This document shows, one piece after another, positions 38,762 to 49,097 of a stretch of 64,000 bases of DNA. Position 1 is the first letter of the stretch. The number at the start of each line of letters is the position of its first letter. The translations under genes and the position numbers were made by a program. The notes beneath the pieces are model-generated. The model did no database searches and was not told where the DNA came from. It worked only from the letters and a program-made list of their open reading frames with translations. Origin of the DNA: Acinetobacter sp. CFCC 10889 (GTDB lineage: Bacteria; Pseudomonadota; Gammaproteobacteria; Pseudomonadales; Moraxellaceae); NCBI RefSeq assembly GCF_003268395.1, contig NZ_LQXQ01000013.1, positions 1 to 64,000 on the forward strand, in the 5' to 3' direction.

Positions 38762-40024
38762 CTAAAAAATACCTTTCAATTTGTTATTCATTGCAGTCCA
38801 ACCACTGGCTATACGCTCCAAAATTGAACGATGGCTACTAACTTCTGGTTCTTCCACAGCATCTTGCATTTCACTTTGACTAAACAACAACAAACCAGAT
38901 GCAGTCGCATACATAGAACGACGCAAGGCAGATAAATGCTGATCATCGGCATAAACATTCACTGTCGGGTTACCCAAATGAGCAGAAACACCCAACATTC
39001 TACGCGCTAACGTTACCATACCTTCGATTTGACATACATCCCCCGTTAATACCACACCATGATATAAACTTTGTAATGCACCACGTTGTTCTAATTCATC
39101 ACGAACTAAACCCAAAATCTCTTCATAGCGTGCAATAATAATTTCAGCAAGTTCAATACGGCTAATGGTTTGCGGACCATCAATTGCTTCGAACTGAATC
39201 ATATGTTCAGGTTTAACTTGGTGAATATCCACACAACCATAGAGTAACTTAATTCGCTCAGCTTCTTCTGTAGTGGTTTGTAATACTGCTGCAATATCTC
39301 TTGTTACATTCTCACCACCACGTTGAATGGTGTGAGCAAGAACCAAATGCCCTTCAATATATACAGCGATATTGGTGGTTCCTGCACCGATATCGAGTAA
39401 ACAAACGCCATATTCTTTTTCGTCTTTTAGCAAACTACCTTCTGCTGTGGCTAAACATGACACCACCATTTTCTCAACAGAAATATTCGCACCTTTCATT
39501 GCACGATCTAAATTTTGCATGGTGGCAATCGGCATCATCATCAACTGGTAATGTGCTGTCATACTATGTGCAGTCAGATTAATTGGGTTTTGCACCCACT
39601 CAGTTGAGTCATCTAATTCAAAACCCAAAGGCACAGCTGTTGCTAAATAATGATCCGCTGTCAAATGACTGGCTTTTGCAAGATCCAATGCACGTACAAC
39701 TTCAGATGTCGTAATGGTTCGATCTGGATTGGCAATTGGGGTACGCCCCACAGCATAATGGCTTTGTAATTCTGTACTTGGAATAGACACCCATGCTGAA
39801 TGCACACGACATTCCGCCATGTCTTCGGCTTCTTGCACAGCTTGCTTTATGGCATTAGTGACTTTATCTAGGCTGACAATTTTACCTTTATTCATACCTT
39901 TATTGCGTGCACTTGCCATACCAATTACCTGAATATTATCAGGGGCATGCACTTTACCAATTAGAACTGAAACTTTATGTGTCCCAATGTCTATCGCAAC
40001 AACTGAGGGAACAGCTTCACTCAT
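38762..40024 (-). CDS. ftsA: Cell division protein FtsA
   Basis: An actin-like ATPase of 420 residues that tethers FtsZ to the membrane. ATP-site blocks are VVAIDIGTHKVSVLIG, CLLDIGAGTTNIAVY and HGVVLTGDVCQIEG. The C-terminus carries an amphipathic tail (SILERIASGWTAMNNKLKGIF region) that serves as membrane anchor. ATG 40024 is taken over the adjacent GTG 40027. It lies between ftsQ and ftsZ, the canonical order. Confidence 0.95.
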   Translation of the reverse strand: MSEAVPSVVAIDIGTHKVSVLIGKVHAPDNIQVIGMASARNKGMNKGKIVSLDKVTNAIKQAVQEAEDMAECRVHSAWVSIPSTELQSHYAVGRTPIANPDRTITTSEVVRALDLAKASHLTADHYLATAVPLGFELDDSTEWVQNPINLTAHSMTAHYQLMMMPIATMQNLDRAMKGANISVEKMVVSCLATAEGSLLKDEKEYGVCLLDIGAGTTNIAVYIEGHLVLAHTIQRGGENVTRDIAAVLQTTTEEAERIKLLYGCVDIHQVKPEHMIQFEAIDGPQTISRIELAEIIIARYEEILGLVRDELEQRGALQSLYHGVVLTGDVCQIEGMVTLARRMLGVSAHLGNPTVNVYADDQHLSALRRSMYATASGLLLFSQSEMQDAVEEPEVSSHRSILERIASGWTAMNNKLKGIF

Positions 40025-40086
40025 CACTTCACTACCATTATCTTCATTGTTTGTCTTCGGCTCATCGCCTCTTATAAAGCCATCTA

Positions 40087-40941
40087 TTATGGCTGCACTA
40101 CTACTGCATCTGCAATGCTTGGCGTATTATTGGTTACAACAAAGCCACCATTTATAATTTTTGGCACTTTAGCATCTTTCCACTGAATCGCAAGCCCATT
40201 TCGATAACGCAAATCAATCGCAGAAATATTTGACCAAACTGGTTTTAAATCAGTTTGCGCTAAATGGCTTAAACGTTGTAATTTACTCATCGTTTGATCT
40301 TGATCAACGATAATACGCAGACCTGAATCAAACTGCATAAACCATGTCATTCTTTCTGTTAAATATAACTCTTTTAATCGAAGATTAGCTGGGTGAAAAA
40401 GTTGATTAATCTCATTATATCGACGCATCATGACTTTAGACTGGCTCAGTGGTCCATGCAAAAGTGGCAAATTATGATGATCACGTACTTGCGCTTCACT
40501 ATAAACATTACCACCGTCACTCAGTAATCGCCCCGTTCCCCAACGTGCAATTGCATGACGAGGCATTACTCGAATGCGAATCCCATTCGGCCATGCTCGC
40601 GATACCACAACACGATCAACCCATGATACTTCTAAAGCTCGATCTCGAATTTGTTCTAGATCAGAAGTAAAATAATTATCCTTAACCACAGGTGCTAAGT
40701 GCTGTGATAAAGTTTGATTTTCTATAGGTGAATCTACCCCAACCACTTGCAAGGTCGCAACTTTGGCATCAGTAACCACTTTATACAAGCCAAATAAACC
40801 AACGAGTAAAACCAAAAAGGCAATACACAACAATACCCACCCACCCGCATTGATTAACTTTTCTTTGCGTGTTGGTGGCTTGTCATGTATGGATGTAATT
40901 GCTGCCTTTTTACGGCGCATTGAAGCAGGGAGTTGAGCCAT
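40087..40941 (-). CDS. ftsQ: Cell division protein FtsQ
   Basis: A 284-residue bitopic protein linking early and late divisome proteins. A basic cytoplasmic N-terminus (MRRKKAAITSIH) leads to one membrane helix (WVLLCIAFLVLLVGLFGLYKV, about residues 34-54) and a periplasmic POTRA domain opening ATLQVVGV. WVDRVVVSRAWPNGIRIRV is the usual FtsQ block. It starts 4 bases after ddl ends. Confidence 0.93.
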   Translation of the reverse strand: MAQLPASMRRKKAAITSIHDKPPTRKEKLINAGGWVLLCIAFLVLLVGLFGLYKVVTDAKVATLQVVGVDSPIENQTLSQHLAPVVKDNYFTSDLEQIRDRALEVSWVDRVVVSRAWPNGIRIRVMPRHAIARWGTGRLLSDGGNVYSEAQVRDHHNLPLLHGPLSQSKVMMRRYNEINQLFHPANLRLKELYLTERMTWFMQFDSGLRIIVDQDQTMSKLQRLSHLAQTDLKPVWSNISAIDLRYRNGLAIQWKDAKVPKIINGGFVVTNNTPSIADAVVVQP

Positions 40942-40945
40942 AAAA

Positions 40946-41872
40946 TTAGTGTGTATCGACCAAAGTTTGTTCTAAAATCGCCACACAAAGTTGATCAAAG
41001 TCATAACCCACTGCTTGTGCTGCTTTAGGTACTAATGAGTGACTGGTCATGCCTGGTACAGTATTCACCTCTAGTAACCAGAAATTCCCCTGTTCATCAA
41101 GCATGGCATCAATACGCCCCCAACCACTTGCACCTACAGCTTGGAAAGCACGTAAACATAATTCTTGTAGTTGTTTTTCTTCTGCTTCACTCAAACCACA
41201 TGGAATACCATATTCCACATCATTACGGTTATATTTTGCTTCATAGTCATAAAAAGCAACATCCGCAGGTGGTTGTAGACGAATCACTGGTAAAGCCTGC
41301 CCATTTAAAAAAGCAATGGTGTATTCACGACCTGTGATCCATTTTTCAGCCATGACAACAGCATCATGAACTGTGGCTTTATCAATCGCTTTGGCAAGAT
41401 CTTCAGCTTTTTCAACCTTGCTCATGCCCACACTTGAACCTTCATGTACAGGTTTGATAATGAGTGGTAGACCTAAGCTCTCAATCACTTCCTGCAAATC
41501 TGAATCTTTAGAAATGATGCGATAAGGTGCTGTTGGCAACTCAGAACCTTGCCAAATTTGCTTGGTTTTGACTTTATCCATGCCAATCGCAGAGCCTTGT
41601 ACGCCAGTCCCTGTATATGGAATATTTAACCATTCCAAAACACCTTGGATCTGACCATCTTCACCACCACGACCATGCAACACAATAAATGCACGATCAT
41701 AATTTACAAGTTCCGTCACACTACGTTCTTGCGGATCAAAGCTTTCAGCATTTACCCCTGAACGTAATAATGCTTCTAATACAGCTTTACCACTATCTAA
41801 TGACACCTCACGCTCAGCGGATTTACCACCAAGCAACACCGCTACTTTGCCGAATTTAGAAGCATTTGACAC
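40946..41872 (-). CDS. ddl: D-alanine--D-alanine ligase
   Basis: A 308-residue ATP-grasp enzyme that makes the D-Ala-D-Ala dipeptide of peptidoglycan. Blocks in order: KVAVLLGGKSAEREVSL, VLHGRGGEDGQIQGVLE, PLIIKPVHEGSSVGMSKV and the metal-binding EVNTVPGMTSHSLVPKAA. The position between murC and ftsQ marks it as the DdlB type. Confidence 0.95.
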   Translation of the reverse strand: MSNASKFGKVAVLLGGKSAEREVSLDSGKAVLEALLRSGVNAESFDPQERSVTELVNYDRAFIVLHGRGGEDGQIQGVLEWLNIPYTGTGVQGSAIGMDKVKTKQIWQGSELPTAPYRIISKDSDLQEVIESLGLPLIIKPVHEGSSVGMSKVEKAEDLAKAIDKATVHDAVVMAEKWITGREYTIAFLNGQALPVIRLQPPADVAFYDYEAKYNRNDVEYGIPCGLSEAEEKQLQELCLRAFQAVGASGWGRIDAMLDEQGNFWLLEVNTVPGMTSHSLVPKAAQAVGYDFDQLCVAILEQTLVDTH

Positions 41873-41963
41873 GTTTAAATCCTTAAACTTATAAGTTAGT
41901 CAAGTTAAATTAACCTACTGGGCTTCACTGCTTTTATGTCACACAATCAAACCCAAATGTAAA

Positions 41964-43412
41964 TTATTTTAAATACAGTTGGTTTTGAGCCAATTCTACC
42001 GAAATTGCCCCCACGTTACCCGCACCTTGTGTTAATAACAAGTCATTCGCTTGTAACACTTTTTGTATGACGTTCTGTAAATTACCTTCTACAGGGTCAA
42101 TCAAGATTGGCTCAACCTCGCCACGCAAACGAATACTACGTGCCAATGAGCGACTATCCGCACCCACAATCGGTTTTTCACCCGCAGGATATACTTCTAA
42201 AAGTAATAGTTGATCAACTTGTGACAACACATCAACAAAATCATCAAAACAATCACGAGTTCGACTAAAACGATGTGGCTGGAACATCATCACCAAACGA
42301 CGATCAGGATGACTCGCACGTGCAGCTTTAATCGTAGCTTCTACTTCTTTAGGATGGTGACCATAATCATCAACCAATTTCACATTGCCATCACCCAAAG
42401 CATATTCACCTTGAACTTGGAAACGGCGACCTACACCACTGAAGCTTTCTAAAGCACGTGCAATGGCAGCATCTGAAACACCTTCATCGGTTGCAACCCC
42501 AATCGCAGCCAAAGCATTTAAGATATTATGTAAACCTGGTAAATTAATCGTTAAACGCAATGGCTCACGGTCTTTACGTAATACAGTAAAATGCGACTGC
42601 ATCCCTGTTTGTTCAACATCAACCGCACGAATATCATTATCTTCATTAAAACCATAGGTTAAAACGGGACGACCTATACGTGGCATGATCTCACGAATAT
42701 TAACATCATCACCACACACCACCGCCAAACCATAGAACGGCATTTTTTGTAAGAATTTAATGAATGTATCTTTCAATACATCAAAGCTGCCTCCGTAAGT
42801 GTCCATATGATCTGCATCAATATTGGTCACAATCGCAGCCATTGGTTCTAAGTGTAAGAATGATGCATCAGACTCATCGGCTTCTGCCACGATATAACGA
42901 CTTGCTCCAAGTGCTGCATTGACACCCGTACGATTCAACAAACCACCGATCACATAGGTTGGATCCATGTTTTCTTCTGCCAACATACACGTCACCAGAC
43001 TTGTTGTTGTGGTTTTACCATGTGTTCCTGCCACAGCGATCCCATGACGATAACGCATCAACTCACCCAGCATTTCTGCACGGCGTACCACAGGAATACG
43101 TGTATCAATCGCAGCCTTAATCTCTAAATTTTCGTGATCAATTGCTGTTGAAACCACCAACACATTTGCACCCTGAATATTTTCAGCGGCATGCCCGATA
43201 TAGACTTTAATCCCATTTTCTTCAAGCTGTGCTGTGGTTTTAGACGCTTTAATATCTGAACCAGAGACCTTATAGCCTTGGTTTTTCAACACTTCTGCAA
43301 TACCGCACATCCCTGCACCACCGATTCCCACAAAGTGGATATGTTTAATACGGCGCATTTCAGGAATTTTGATCAGGTTTTTTGCTTTATCAGCAGGGCT
43401 TGTTGGTGACAT
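41964..43412 (-). CDS. murC: UDP-N-acetylmuramate--L-alanine ligase
   Basis: A 482-residue Mur ligase that adds the first amino acid to the peptidoglycan stem. The N-terminal dinucleotide-like loop is [17 protein letters not shown], the ATP loop is [18 protein letters not shown], and the C-terminal domain has [19 protein letters not shown] and [14 protein letters not shown]. It lies 13 bases after murG on the same strand. Confidence 0.96.
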   Translation of the reverse strand: MSPTSPADKAKNLIKIPEMRRIKHIHFVGIGGAGMCGIAEVLKNQGYKVSGSDIKASKTTAQLEENGIKVYIGHAAENIQGANVLVVSTAIDHENLEIKAAIDTRIPVVRRAEMLGELMRYRHGIAVAGTHGKTTTTSLVTCMLAEENMDPTYVIGGLLNRTGVNAALGASRYIVAEADESDASFLHLEPMAAIVTNIDADHMDTYGGSFDVLKDTFIKFLQKMPFYGLAVVCGDDVNIREIMPRIGRPVLTYGFNEDNDIRAVDVEQTGMQSHFTVLRKDREPLRLTINLPGLHNILNALAAIGVATDEGVSDAAIARALESFSGVGRRFQVQGEYALGDGNVKLVDDYGHHPKEVEATIKAARASHPDRRLVMMFQPHRFSRTRDCFDDFVDVLSQVDQLLLLEVYPAGEKPIVGADSRSLARSIRLRGEVEPILIDPVEGNLQNVIQKVLQANDLLLTQGAGNVGAISVELAQNQLYLK

Positions 43413-43425
43413 AATGAACTCTAAC

Positions 43426-44523
43426 TTACAAATCTTGAATTAAACCAACCACACGTTGAGTTGCATCTGGTTGCGCTTGTTGACGAGCTTTCACTGCCAT
43501 TTCCATCAATAACTGACGGTTCATCAACGGCGTGAGTAAATCTTTTAAAGAATCAGGTGTCATGCTTGCTTGTGGGCAAATTTTCGCAGCACCTGTTTTT
43601 TCCAAAAATCGAGCATTGGCAGTTTGATGGTCATCCACTGCACTTGGTAAAGGGACGAATACCGCAGCCACACCAGCTGTTGCTACCTCAGTCACAGTCA
43701 GCGCACCTGCACGACAAATGATTAAATCAGCATTGCTATAAGCGAGTGCCATATCCTCAATAAAAGGCTGAACTTCGACTTGTAAATGCTCAGGAGCATC
43801 GGCATATAATTGTTGCGTTGTCTCTTGCTTATTTTGCCCACACTGATGAAACACATTAAGTGGAACATTAAGCTGTTTTAATGCTTGTGGTACACATTCA
43901 TTCAAAGCTTGCGCCCCTAATGAACCACCAACAATTAAAATGCGCAATGGTTCATTTGAATTTTCACGTTCTTTATAGCGATAAGATGGATTGTAAATCG
44001 CAGTGATTTCTGCACGTACAGGATTTCCTGTTGTCACGATTTTATCACTTGCAGGAAATGTATTTGGAAATGCCTGACACACTTTTTTCGCTACACGAGA
44101 AAGTTGTGTATTGGTAAAACCCGCCACCGCATTTTGCTCATGAATAATGACAGGAATACCCAACACACGTGCAGCTAAACCACCTGGCCCTGCGACATAA
44201 CCACCAAAGCCTGCAACCGCATCAACTTTCAGTTGCTTCATATAGCGCATTGCACTCAAAGTTGCTTTTAATATTTTAAAAGGTGCAACCAATTTTCGTA
44301 CAACACCATTGCCCCGTACACCTTGAATATCAATTTGATACAGTGGAATATCATGTTGTTGTAATAAACGATTTTCCATACCCGCTGGAGTCGCTAACCA
44401 AGAGACTTGACAGCCTTGCTGTTGCAATTCTTTTGCGACTGCCAATGCAGGAAATACATGCCCACCCGTACCTGCCGCCATCATCATGACGTGTTTCGGT
44501 GCACTTTGTTGAGGTCTGGTCAC
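43426..44523 (-). CDS. murG: N-acetylglucosaminyltransferase MurG
   Basis: MurG adds GlcNAc to lipid I to form lipid II on the inner face of the membrane. The 365 residues include the N-terminal glycine loop [18 protein letters not shown], the second loop [15 protein letters not shown] and the UDP-GlcNAc site [15 protein letters not shown]. It is the first dcw-cluster gene seen here: no ftsW or murD lies upstream, so the cluster is split in this genome. Confidence 0.96.
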   Translation of the reverse strand: MTRPQQSAPKHVMMMAAGTGGHVFPALAVAKELQQQGCQVSWLATPAGMENRLLQQHDIPLYQIDIQGVRGNGVVRKLVAPFKILKATLSAMRYMKQLKVDAVAGFGGYVAGPGGLAARVLGIPVIIHEQNAVAGFTNTQLSRVAKKVCQAFPNTFPASDKIVTTGNPVRAEITAIYNPSYRYKERENSNEPLRILIVGGSLGAQALNECVPQALKQLNVPLNVFHQCGQNKQETTQQLYADAPEHLQVEVQPFIEDMALAYSNADLIICRAGALTVTEVATAGVAAVFVPLPSAVDDHQTANARFLEKTGAAKICPQASMTPDSLKDLLTPLMNRQLLMEMAVKARQQAQPDATQRVVGLIQDL

Positions 44524-44879
44524 AGTCTAATTCTTCAATACCAAAAATAAAAATTAACGAGTCTTTAAGCCGACAATTGTAATCACAAACAATGATAGGG
44601 AAAAGTTTATTTACTTTTTTTCACCTGACACTTCATTGTTTTTTTCTACCGATTTGAAAGTTTAAACTAGTTTTGTTATTAATCTATCAGAAAATGCTGA
44701 TTTTTGTACGATTTATATTTTTAAATGCAGCATTCCTGTAGCCACATATGCTTTCTTACTATCTTTCTCTATATATGCAAAATTTTACTTTAAATTTCTC
44801 ATATTATTTCTACAAATATTAAAACTTTCTCCTTATACTCAAATTTAGTTTAAAAATTATTCATGGAAGAATATTCATC
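44524..44879. other. AT-rich divergent intergenic region
   Basis: About 355 bases between the divergent murG and MFS genes. It must carry both promoters, but I cannot pick a convincing -35/-10 pair in the AT-rich sequence. GGAAGA at 44864-44869 is the ribosome site of the MFS gene. No small gene is seen. Confidence 0.4.
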
Positions 44880-46072
44880 GTGACACAACACACTTCACGA
44901 CATGACCTTTGGATTATTGCAGCAGGTTATTTGGCTGCGGTTCATGTCGGTAAACTCTCACCTATTATTCCCATTTTACAAAAGCAGTTAGATTTAAGTC
45001 TTGCCCAAGCAGGTCTTGCATTGTCTTTGGTACAAGCTGCGGGCATGCTCTTCGCTCTATTGCTTGGCAGTTTTAGTGAAAAAGTTGGGCTTAAAAAATG
45101 CTTTATCGCAGGTTTGGTCATTTTAGGCTGTGCCAGCATGGGTGGAATTTTTATTGATTCGTTATTTAGCCTATTTTTCTTGCGCTTTTTTGAGGGAATG
45201 GGATTTCTTTTGATTACTCTAACTGCACCTGCCATTTTAAAGCGAATTTGTGACCCAACCACCATGAACTTAAAAATGGGCATTTGGGGCTCTTATATGG
45301 GCTTAGGCGTCGGCATTGCGATGCTCAGTATTCCGATTTTATTACAATATTTTTCTTGGCAACAGATTTGGTTCGCTTTGGGAGTACTCAGCTTAGGCTT
45401 TGCCGTGGTGGTACAATATTTATTGAATATTCCTCAAAATCATCATGCAAATACAGCAGTACAATCTTTTTTCAGTGTGCTAAAAATGACGCTCACACAT
45501 GCACCTGTGGTGTGTTTGGCTTTAATTTTTGCAGCATATACCAGTCAATGGCTGACTGTGATTGGCTTTCTGCCCAGTATTTACCTTAATGCAAAATAGA
45601 TTTTCAAGTCGCTGGCGTACTGACTGCGATTGTATCTATTGCGAATATTTTCGGTACTTTAGCTGCAGGTTGGTTACTGCACCATGGTATTACGGCACCT
45701 AAACTCATCACCACAGGTTTTTTAACGATGTGTGCGATGTGTTTTATGATGTTTGTTTTTAATCAGTATTTGCCTTTTCCACTGCAATATTTAAGTGTCA
45801 TCATTTTTTCAGCTGTTGGCGGCTTAATTCCTGCAACCGTTTTTGCAATTACTTTACATTATGCACCTCACCCAAATGCTATCGCTGCAAGTGTCGGTTT
45901 AGTACTGCAAATCTCAGCCTTTGGGCAATTCATTTTGCCACCACTTAGCGGTATGTTGGTCTCATATACCCATGATTGGGGCAATATTGTATGGATTACC
46001 ACATTACTATCCGCTATAGGCATTGTTGCGGTATGGACTTTATTTAAGCGTCATCCTTTAAGCAATAAATAG
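44880..46072 (+). pseudogene. MFS transporter, frame broken once
   Basis: A major facilitator superfamily permease with 12 helices in two frames. From GTG 44880 the first part has the MFS loop SFSEKVGLKKCFIAG between helices 2 and 3 and ends at a stop at 45597 after IGFLPSIYLNAK. The second half continues at once in another frame (IDFQVAGVLTAIVSIANIFG to the end at 46072). One extra A in the AAAA run at about 45593-45596 would join them into a protein of about 397 residues, a normal MFS length. The sequence resembles the CynX/NimT type; the substrate is unknown. It may be a real one-base lesion or a base-call error. Confidence 0.75.
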
Positions 46073-46100
46073 CAGTTAAATTTGTTTATTTTTCAAATAA

Positions 46101-46129
46101 AAACACCAACAGAAGTGTTGGTGTTTTTT
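46101..46129. terminator. Bidirectional rho-independent terminator
   Basis: AAACACCAAC(A)/(T)GTTGGTGTTT stem, loop GAAG, followed by a T-run, between the convergent MFS and gshB genes. Confidence 0.87.
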
Positions 46130-46136
46130 AAAGCAT

Positions 46137-47090
46137 TTAACGACTTAAATTATCCACGCCAGTTTCTAAGACATTAAATAAATCATCAGCAATCGAAGTT
46201 CCAAACTGGGTATCAATCTCACGGATACACGTTGGGCTAGTCACGTTAATTTCAGTGACATAATTTCCAATCACATCTAAACCTACAAACACCAAGCCTT
46301 TTTCTTTTAAAAATGGTCCGACTTTTGCTGCAATGGCTTTGTCATTTTCAGTCAATGGGCGAGCTTCTCCCAAACCACCCGCAGCCAAATTACCACGTAC
46401 TTCACCATTTTGCGGAATACGTGCCAAACAATATGGTACAGGCTCACCATTGATCATCAAAATACGTTTATCACCATCCACAATTTCAGGAATATAACGT
46501 TGTGCCATGATCGGCTGTGTACCATTTTCCGTTAGAATCTCAATGGTTGAACCAATATTCACGCCATCTTGATATAAACGGAAAATCCCCATCCCACCCA
46601 TACCATCTAATGGTTTCACGATCACATCACCATGTTCTTGTAAAAATTCACGAATTAAACTTTGCTGTGAAGTCACCAACGTTGGTACTTGTAACTCAGG
46701 GAATTGGGTCGCAAATAGCTTTTCATTACAATCACGTAAGCTTTGCGGCTTGTTAATGATCCATGCACCTTCTCGTTCTGCTTGCTCTAAAATATACGTG
46801 GTATAGACAAAGTTCATATCAAAGGGTGGGTCTTTACGCATCAACACCACATCATAATCAGCAAGAGATTCTTTGCGCTTTTCACCTAATTCATAATAAT
46901 GATCGTAATCTTCAAACACTTGCAACGGACTGATCAAACCAAATGCTTTACCTTGATCAATATATAAGTCTTGTTGTAAAGCATAACCCAACTCATGCCC
47001 TCGGCGGGATGCAGCCCAAAGCATTGCCATAGTTGAATCTTTTTTAAGATTTACATTTTCAATTGGGTCCATCACTACAAGTACACGCAT
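46137..47090 (-). CDS. gshB: Glutathione synthetase
   Basis: GshB joins glycine to gamma-glutamylcysteine with ATP. The 317 residues match the E. coli enzyme (316). Hallmarks: MRVLVVMDPIENVNLKKDST at the start, the ATP-grasp loop VIVKPLDGMGGMGIFRL, and EINVTSPTCIREID near the C-terminus. ATG 47090 gives the family start; the open frame runs back to 47114. gshA is not in the window. Confidence 0.95.
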   Translation of the reverse strand: MRVLVVMDPIENVNLKKDSTMAMLWAASRRGHELGYALQQDLYIDQGKAFGLISPLQVFEDYDHYYELGEKRKESLADYDVVLMRKDPPFDMNFVYTTYILEQAEREGAWIINKPQSLRDCNEKLFATQFPELQVPTLVTSQQSLIREFLQEHGDVIVKPLDGMGGMGIFRLYQDGVNIGSTIEILTENGTQPIMAQRYIPEIVDGDKRILMINGEPVPYCLARIPQNGEVRGNLAAGGLGEARPLTENDKAIAAKVGPFLKEKGLVFVGLDVIGNYVTEINVTSPTCIREIDTQFGTSIADDLFNVLETGVDNLSR

Positions 47091-47205
47091 ATTGCTGCTC
47101 TTTTTCAATGTCATATTGCTTTAGTATAGCGGAGATTTTTCTTGCATTTCCCTGATTTTTGGTAAACCTTTAGCTGATATTATGCTGAATGATTTGGGGA
47201 ATCTT

Positions 47206-47406
47206 ATGCAACAAGCCATGATCGACTTTCACCTAGATGAAGAAAACCATTGGGTTGCTGAGCTTGCCTGTGGTCATACGCAACATGTGCGACATACACC
47301 GCCTTGGCAAAATCGTCCTTGGGTCATGACGGAACAAGGTCGTCAAGAGAAGATTGGGATGATGTTGGAGTGTAAGGAATGTGATCACATCAATGAGTTA
47401 TCTTAA
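47206..47406 (+). CDS. DUF3565 family small protein
   Basis: A 66-residue protein with the DUF3565 pattern: FHLDEENHWVAELACGHTQH, then RHTPPWQNRPWVMTEQGR and a C-terminal CKECDHI Cys pair. Cys and His spacing suggests a bound zinc. GGGGAATCTT precedes ATG 47206 with good spacing, so the start is well supported; an open frame to 47182 is ignored. The last codons overlap the end of the convergent membrane-protein gene by 9 bases. Confidence 0.82.
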   Translation: MQQAMIDFHLDEENHWVAELACGHTQHVRHTPPWQNRPWVMTEQGRQEKIGMMLECKECDHINELS

Positions 47407-47940
47407 ATCAAGAGCTAAGTTTCTTTTTTGCCAATACATAGTTGCCATCACTAAAAACATACTCAGTAGAATAATCATAAAATACCGATAAAAAGACTGA
47501 CGTGCTGTTTTAATTTTTTCTGCCCAATCTACTTCATAAAAATATCGGTCATCGTCTATATCAGAAAAATCACTTGCTTTAATCATTTCTAGTTTGATCA
47601 AATCAGGCTTATACCCCATTGGATAATTGATCAATATCATGTCCTTCACCTGATAATCAGCATAAAATCTTAACTCATTGCATAACGTGCTTTCATTCAT
47701 TACACGTTCTATGCCTTGATCATAAAAATGGACAAGATTACCTTTTTTATCAGGTTTACAGACTAATTTTATATTTTCAGGATTTTGAATATGTTCAATT
47801 TTTTGAAAAATAGGAAAACTTGCAAAAATCAAAGGTAAAATCATGAGCATGGCATAAACAGCAAAAGCGCAAGGCGCCCACAATGGCATAGCTGCTGATT
47901 TTTTTATTCGCTCTTTATACTCTGGATGATTCAATATCAT
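47398..47940 (-). CDS. Hypothetical two-helix membrane protein
   Basis: A 180-residue protein with a membrane helix at about residues 20-42 and a second at about 150-168, enclosing a polar loop of about 105 residues with two Cys (LVCKPDKKG and STLCNELRF), likely periplasmic. Not recognised. Its ATG overlaps, by one base (TAATG), the stop of the decayed Mrr-like frame upstream, so it once formed, or still forms, an operon with that gene. Confidence 0.7.
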   Translation of the reverse strand: MILNHPEYKERIKKSAAMPLWAPCAFAVYAMLMILPLIFASFPIFQKIEHIQNPENIKLVCKPDKKGNLVHFYDQGIERVMNESTLCNELRFYADYQVKDMILINYPMGYKPDLIKLEMIKASDFSDIDDDRYFYEVDWAEKIKTARQSFYRYFMIILLSMFLVMATMYWQKRNLALDLR

Positions 47941-48137
47941 TAAAAAGCATCTTCATCAAAACGATCTTGGTCGATTTTATAAATGTGGAAACTTCTTTCA
48001 ATTTGTACACCTAATCCAAATTCGATTATAAGAGTGTTAATAAATCACCATTTATTAAAACGATATCTGATTTTCTAGCAGACTCGATAGCTTCTTTACT
48101 GAAATTAAATATAACATAATAATTTATTTTTCAAAAT
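47940..48137 (-). pseudogene. Remnant of an Mrr-like restriction endonuclease C-terminus
   Basis: Minus-strand codons read FSKEAIESARKSDIVLINGD then, after a one-base frame slip near 48030, IIEFGLGVQIERSFHIYKID and QDRFDEDAF before a stop at 47942-47940. This follows the end of Mrr-type endonucleases (a VLIDG-E/D-L...MIEFGVGV...-KIDxDYFDED pattern as I recall it). The catalytic D..QxK part and the rest of the N-terminus are missing, replaced by the promoter of the divergent endonuclease gene. So this is a truncated, decayed gene. Recognition is by eye only. Confidence 0.55.
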
Positions 48138-48161
48138 ATTGAAGTAAATAAAGGATAATAA

Positions 48162-49097
48162 ATGACGATTTTGAACTTTAAAGATATTCCTGAAGCTAAT
48201 GGATCAGATGCACCTGATACATTTGAACTATTTGCACGTGATTTTTTAGGATACTTAGGTTATACCATTTTAGAAAATCCATCACGAGGAGCTGATGGCG
48301 GAAAAGATTTAATCATTCAAGAAACAAGAAGTGGTATCTCTGGTAATACATATATAAAATGGCTAGTAAGTTGTAAACACTACGCTTTTACAGGAAAATC
48401 CATAACACCAACTGATGAACAAAGTATTAGTGATCGAGTCGAACATCACAAATGTGATGGCTTTATTGGTTTTTATTCAACTTTAGCAAGCTCAGGTTTA
48501 ATGGCTAGATTATCTAGTCTAACTGACAAATTTATATTTCAAGTTTTTGATTCTTCTTTAATTGAATCAAAACTTATAGGTAATTTAGAGGGCGAATTAC
48601 TAGCAAGAAGATACTTTCAAAAATCAATGAATACCTTTTTAATTGAAAATCCAAGACCTATTCAACTTTTTGATGAAGTACCGACATTACTTTGTGAAGT
48701 TTGTAAAAAAGAACTTATAAATAATGAACTTGTTAGAAAATCTATAATAGTTTTCTATTACAAGTTTACATCTGAACCTTTTCATAAATCGTATGTCAAA
48801 ATTACCACATGCTGTAAAGGTAAATGTGATCGAACTTTAAGTGAAAATTTAGATTTTTTATCAGGATGGGAAGATTTGAGTGACCTAAAATCACCTTTAA
48901 TTTACTTAAGGCATATTATTGGCTTTATCAATGAACTTAACTCCTCACATTCTTCATACTCCCAAGAAGCAATCGACTCATTAAAAACTATTTTTATAAG
49001 ATTATTTCCTTTTGTTTGTAGAGAACTTAATACCCATGATAAAGAATTAATTGAAGGTTTATACAAAATTCCTTCAGCGTTAGGCGGGTTAGGATAA
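48162..49097 (+). CDS. Orphan PD-(D/E)XK restriction endonuclease-like protein with Cys cluster
   Basis: A 311-residue protein. The N-terminal part has a Mrr-type endonuclease core: E22 on the first helix (FELFARDFLGYLGY), the active Asp49 in GADGGKDLII, and SCKHY with Lys72. An EQSISDRVEHHKCDGFIGF helix-strand block follows. The C-terminal half has CEVC (178-181) and CCKGKC (217-222), a possible zinc finger. No methyltransferase or specificity gene is nearby, so it could be a modification-dependent or abortive nuclease. AAGGATAAT precedes ATG with good spacing. Codon and base use are more AT-rich than the neighbours, suggesting transfer. A terminator follows directly. Confidence 0.75.
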   Translation: MTILNFKDIPEANGSDAPDTFELFARDFLGYLGYTILENPSRGADGGKDLIIQETRSGISGNTYIKWLVSCKHYAFTGKSITPTDEQSISDRVEHHKCDGFIGFYSTLASSGLMARLSSLTDKFIFQVFDSSLIESKLIGNLEGELLARRYFQKSMNTFLIENPRPIQLFDEVPTLLCEVCKKELINNELVRKSIIVFYYKFTSEPFHKSYVKITTCCKGKCDRTLSENLDFLSGWEDLSDLKSPLIYLRHIIGFINELNSSHSSYSQEAIDSLKTIFIRLFPFVCRELNTHDKELIEGLYKIPSALGGLG

